Positions 59,935-64,000 of a DNA stretch of 64,000 nt are shown in pieces (positions within the stretch are counted from its first letter, which is position 1; every line of letters starts with the position of its first letter). The notes under the pieces were generated by a model. That model was not told the origin of the DNA, searched no databases, and worked only from the letters and a program-made list of their open reading frames with translations. The position numbers and the translations under genes were made by a program. The DNA is from Capsicum annuum (Eukaryota; Streptophyta; Magnoliopsida; Solanales; Solanaceae). The stretch spans positions 144,390,339 to 144,454,338 of the forward strand of contig NC_061114.1 in NCBI RefSeq assembly GCF_002878395.1, read 5' to 3'.

Positions 59935-60720
59935 ATGTTATTTGAGATCAATGGTGATGGTACCTTGCATTACCAAGGAAGGCTGTGTGTTGATGATGTA
60001 GATGGTTTATGAGAAAGGGTATTGGCTGAGTGCATGAATCGCGCTATGTTGTTCATCCTGATTCTATGAAAATATAGTATAATCTCAAGGAAATGTATTG
60101 TCAGAATGGTATGAATATAGATATCTTATTTTATGGCCAAATATTTAGTGTGTCAACAAGTGAAAGTTGAGCACATGAGGCGTGAGGATTTGTATCACGA
60201 GATTGAATTCCCTGAATGAAAGTGGGAAGTTATCAATATGGATTTCGTTATAGATCTTCGTTAGTCTAGAAATCAATTTAATTTAGTTTGGGTCATCATG
60301 GATAGGATGACAAAGTTTGCTTATTTTTTTCCAGTGAGGACTGATGTTTCGGCTGATAATTCTGTGAGGTTGTATCTTCATATAATTATAATCTACATAG
60401 GATACCTATTTTTACTATCTTCAATCGTGGTACGCAGTTTTCATCTTACTTTTTAAACTCATTTTAGAAGGGGTTGGGTAGTAAGCTTAGTCTGAGTATA
60501 ACTTTTCTCCCACAGATGAATAGGCAAGCAGAAAGGACTATTCCAACATTAGAAGATAATCTTCATGCATGTGTTATTGATTGTGGTGTTAATTGGGTTA
60601 TTCGTCTATCACTTGAAGAGTTTGCATACAACAATAGCTACCATTCTAGAATTAGGATAGCTCCTTTTAAGGAATTGTATAGTAGGAGGTGTAGATCTCT
60701 AATTGTATGGTTTGAGCTTG
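59935..60720 (+). pseudogene. Integrase of element C, 3' end deleted
   Basis: Zinc-binding end 'LVCQQVKVEHMRRED' near 60148; first block 'VINMDFVIDLR' near 60229. In the second block 'FNRGTQFSSYF' (60421) the catalytic Asp has become Asn. The third block 60474-60720 is open: 'NRQAERTIPTLEDNLHAC' keeps the Glu, then 'EFAYNNSYHSRIRIAPFKEL' and 'RRCRSLIVWFEL'. The gene stops at 60720, where LTR sequence (homologous to 54857) takes over, so the C-terminal domain, chromodomain and polypurine tract are gone. Confidence 0.85.
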
Positions 60721-62267
60721 GTTAATTGGCACTTTCTTTTGGTTTTGGAAATACTATGCCCCCAAAATGTTAGATAAAATGCATATTAGAATTCTTTTAC
60801 TATATTGTTTGACTTTTAATGGAACTATTGCATGGTTTAACATGGTAATGGAACCCTAAATGTTTTAAATAGTTTGGAATGGTTAAATGGTCAGGTCTTG
60901 GTGGTTATGGTTGGTCAAATTGAAATTCTTGTGGGGTACAAAGTAGTCCCCCAAGCAAACTTAATAATGAAACACTAGTGAGGTACATGGGATTCCCTAA
61001 ACTCAACTTGATAATGTAATCTAGGGCACATGGGAATCCCTTAAATTAATGAGGACGGATAAGGACATTACTTGAAAGCTATAGTTGGTATGCAGAAGCC
61101 ACTACTTATAGCCTTGGTAAATAATAAATGAAATTGTGGTTTGGTTGTTTAGTAATGGTTTTAATTTCACAATAATGGCTGAGTGTGATAGCTAACTGTG
61201 AAGGTGTGACTACAATGAACGGATACTAGAAACTCATATTTACCGACATAAAGATTGGTCGTGAATACCATATATGATACTTACGGGATAGATGGGAATC
61301 CCCTAAGTACACTTGTACATATGTATCATAGAGAGCGAAAGGTACTTGGGTATCCCCTACTCCGATGGTATCTATCGTTTGTTCGACTATATGCATTGGG
61401 GCTCGTTTAGGGGTTTACATTAGAACCAATTGCCCGTGGGTGGTTCTAGGATGGTTAAGCTACACATAACTAGGCTAATGGTTTTAAAGTCATGCTAAAT
61501 CCAGTTCCCTTTCCTGGCATGGTTATATATATGTATATGTATGGTTGTGAATGAAAATGGTTCGTTTATTTGGTTGTAAAGGTTGGCGTTTTTTTACTCT
61601 TATCTTTAATACTTGCTAGTGTTCACTCGCTAACCAATGTTTGGGCGATTGTATCCCTATGCAATGCAAGAACCAAAAATTCTACCACTCCTGCTTAGTA
61701 ATTGGATTCGGGATCAGCTGTTGGATTGAAGTGATAAGCTTTAATATTTTGTAATGCTCTATTTTATATCATGGATATCTTTACATACTTTGCTTATTTC
61801 ATTGACATTGGTTTTGACTATGGTTAGGGCATGTCCCAACCAGATATTGTTTTTCTTTTGGTTAAACTTTATGGAACTACTATTGGTTGGGAATGGGCCA
61901 TGTCAATATTGGTGTTAGCCTTAGTATTGGCTTTGGTATTGGGGTTGATACCTATTGACTTTACTTGATTTATTATTTTTTATTTAGTTTTGGATTATAT
62001 ATATATATATGTGTGTGTGTTTTGGCTATAGAATGGTTTATGGTATGGTTACTAGTTGGATAATGGATTATTGGACTTGGTTAGGTTGGTCACGGTCTTG
62101 GACCTATCCTAGAGTCTAGAATTGTAATAAATGGTATCTTATTATATGTTCAAAATTCATTTGACTTAGGGTATATATATTTGGAGGTTGGGTTGGGTAA
62201 TAGGGGTGGTTCCCGTTCTTGTTGAACTTTGGATGCCCATTACAAAAAGGACCTGGTTTGGGTTGTG
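60721..62267 (+). repeat. 3' LTR of element C, 5'-truncated
   Basis: Aligns with 54857-56371: 'gttaattggcactt.. ggaaatactatgcccc' against 'gttaattggtactt.. ggaaatactatacgcc'. A (ta)n(tg)n tract lies at 61996-62020. It ends near ..gggttgtgtct with no primer site behind it. Confidence 0.8.
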
Positions 62268-62330
62268 TCTGTGCTATCGAGTCTAAAGTCTTCAAACTTC
62301 TTTAATCTTCAATTATTTTCATTTCAGATC

Positions 62331-63535
62331 ATGACTTCTCAAAGATCTATTGCTCGTGGAACTTTTTATGCTCCACCTAAGGATAATGTGAATGGAACAC
62401 ATCCCATTTATAGAGTTCAGAACCAGTGTAGGTCTCTAGCTCTATATTATACTTCCCTATATGGAGTTTCTCTAGTATATAAAAGTCCTCCTCGGGCTAA
62501 TAATTATCATGCCCTACCGCCTTAAGAAGTCATTTCTAATGTTGAGTTTTATTATTCTATTCATCTATTGACCCAGTTTATGATATCCCAATCATGTCAA
62601 TCGGGGTCCTGCTAGTACTATTATGAGTTCTTTTGAGGTTTCTTGAGTCAGTCAGTTACTAAGGATCAATCTACTAACCTTTTGTGGCTTTAAGATTGGA
62701 GAGGATCCTAAAGGATTCATAGATGAGATGGTAAAAATCTTTCACGTTATGCATGCTTCTGACTCAAAGGGTATGGAATTTGGTACTTATTAGTTGAAAG
62801 ATATGACATACCTGTGGTATGTGGAGTGGTATTAGTATAGGGGTGATGCTGAAGAATTGATACTAAAGGATGAATATTTGGGTGCCTTCTTGAAATGGTT
62901 TTTTTCCTCAAGAGTTAGAGAAGGGTAATGCTAATGAATTTGATAATCTAAAATAGGGTAGGATGACTATAAAAGTGTATACCCTAAAATTTCATCAGTT
63001 GTCCTATTATGTCTCTAAGCTGATGTCTGGCATGAGGGATAGGATGTGGAATTTTTCTAAAGGTTTGTCTCAATTCTTGGTACTAGCATGCAAGGTTGCC
63101 TTGTTGAAGAGTGATATAAAAATCTCTAGTCTAATGGTGTATATGCAACAGGTGAAAGATGAAAACAAGAAAGAAGTAAAAATAGGGGAAATACAAAGTA
63201 AGAGGTCCAAGTTTTCTGAGAAGGGTGCAGGCCAACAGAATAGTAGTAAAGATGGAAGGTAATGGTCTAAGAAGAAGTGAGCAGATTCTGGTTTATATTC
63301 TACGACTAGTGATCCACATCCTAGACATCCAGTAATTGTTGCTTTTATAGCGACAATGGGTTTAAGGCACTAGTTACCAAATATAATGCTAGTAAATCCT
63401 AGTCAGCTTCGTTGTATCCTCCTTGTAAATTTTATGGTTAGTTTTACCATGGTTTTTTAATGAGGGGAGAAATAAGTATTTTAGATATGGTCGGCCTGTC
63501 CATATTTAGAGGAACTGTCCCTCTTACTAAGTTGC
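62331..63535 (+). pseudogene. gag of element E
   Basis: ATG at 62331 (MTSQRSIARGTFYAPPKDN), open to 62525. After frameshifts come 'FKIGEDPKGFIDEMVKIFHV' (62689) and 'LKDMTYLWYVEWY' (62793). A long open piece at 62963-63262 follows: 'VYTLKFHQLSYYVSKLMSGM', 'RDRMWNFSKGLS', 'LKSDIKISSLMVYMQQ', then a Lys-rich tail. The knuckle near 63479 reads 'YFRYGRPVHI.RNCPS', so two Cys and a residue lost to a stop are damaged. The order is standard gypsy gag. Confidence 0.85.
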
Positions 63536-63679
63536 TACTGGTCTAACTAGGTCCCAAGTGCTTCTTCTTTAGATCCTACACCAAAGGGTGCTACTTCTAG
63601 TTTTGGCACTGGTCAGAATTATTTGTATGCTATTGCAACCAGTTAGGATTCTGAGGCATATCCTATGTTGTTACTGGTA

Positions 63680-64000
63680 AGCTAAAACGTTTCTATCGCG
63701 ATTGTATTATTTGTAAGATCCTGATCCACCCTTTATTTTGTGACCCTTTGTATGGTGATAAACTTCGGTTTTAATCTTAGTGTATTCCTGATCCTTTTTC
63801 TAAGTCTACCTCAGTGGGTGACTCTATTGTGGCTAGTAGATACTATAGAGGTTGTTTGGTGTCTATATCTGATAGGGAGACATTGGTGGATTTAATAGAG
63901 TTGGAGATATTAGATTTTGATGTTATTTTAAGGATGGATTCGCTCCATTCATGCTATGCGTCTCTTAATTGTAGGACATAAAAGTTCGATTTCTAATTCT
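63680..64000 (+). pseudogene. Protease of element E, cut by window end
   Basis: Readable from 63811: 'STSVGDSIVASRYYRGCLVS', 'ISDRETLVDLIELEILDFDV', 'ILRMDSLHSCYASLNC'. The active-site region upstream (63700-63760) is frameshifted. The sequence ends inside the protease-RT linker. Confidence 0.85.

Larger units (their letters stand above)
53917..62267 (+). mobile_element. Element C (gypsy) nested in E leader, 3' part deleted
   Basis: 5' LTR about 53917-56371, primer site, gag, protease, RT, RNase H, integrase to 60720, then a 3' LTR lacking its first roughly 940 bases (60721-62267). No primer site follows the second LTR, and the next sequence fits E's leader and gag, so this is a nested insertion and not a tandem pair. 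The left border is uncertain by about 15 bases; I could not find the target duplication. Confidence 0.8.
42286..64000 (+). mobile_element. Element E (gypsy), carrying nested B and C
   Basis: 5' LTR in two pieces (42286-43723 and 52984-53736), primer site 53741-53752, leader to 53916, then after C gag and protease from 62268 to the window edge. Joined, the LTR is about 2.19 kb, similar to the LTR at 1-1999. E is itself inserted in the RNase H region of D. Its 3' part lies beyond the window. Confidence 0.8.

Noticed and set aside
60721..64000. A second C element in tandem (LTR followed by gag)
   Set aside because: No primer site follows the LTR at 62267, and the sequence behind it continues E's leader and gag, so nested insertion explains it better.

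Overview
This is a stretch of a large plant nuclear genome, most likely Solanaceae heterochromatin (inferred from the style of the repeats; no species marker is visible). It is AT-rich and I found no intact host gene, tRNA, rRNA or bacterial-type feature. Nearly everything I can assign is decayed LTR retrotransposon. Most belongs to the Ty3/gypsy superfamily: gag, protease, RT, RNase H and integrase in that order, initiator tRNA-Met type primer sites, and a C-terminal chromodomain-like tail of chromovirus (Tekay/Del) style in elements A and B. All coding regions carry stops and frameshifts, so they are listed as pseudogenes.

Left part (1-26.9 kb). A plus-strand LTR runs in from the window edge (1-1999). 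After 2 kb of unassigned sequence come the 5' LTR and gag start of plus-strand element H (3985-7297). H is cut by the 3' LTR of a minus-strand Athila-style element X (7298-8659). Further right are LTR fragments H2 and I, then a minus-strand LTR element L (11293-17230) whose 1.2-kb interior has no gag-pol. Next are two non-gag-pol minus-strand relics: one resembling the putative plant transposon protein domain (17.25-18.44 kb), and an unrecognised ORF with a membrane segment (19.5-20.6 kb). The latter lies just downstream of a tRNA-Asp-type primer site and LTR G (20727-22296). Minus-strand gypsy element F (22297-26871) follows.

Right part (26.9-64 kb). This resolves as nested insertions on the plus strand. 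The outer element D has its LTR at 26872-29054 and its gag-pol resumes at 39173-42285. A complete but dead element A (29129-39172) sits just behind D's primer site. A second element E begins at 42286 inside D's RNase H region and runs to the window end. E's 5' LTR is split by element B (43724-52983, same family as A), leaving a near-perfect 5-bp target duplication. E's leader is split by element C (53917-62267). E's gag and protease then run to the window edge.

Nothing here is likely to be expressed as functional protein. The interest lies in insertion chronology, in the modular short palindromic words in the LTRs, and in the 19.5-20.6 kb ORF. That ORF is the best candidate for something not already described.
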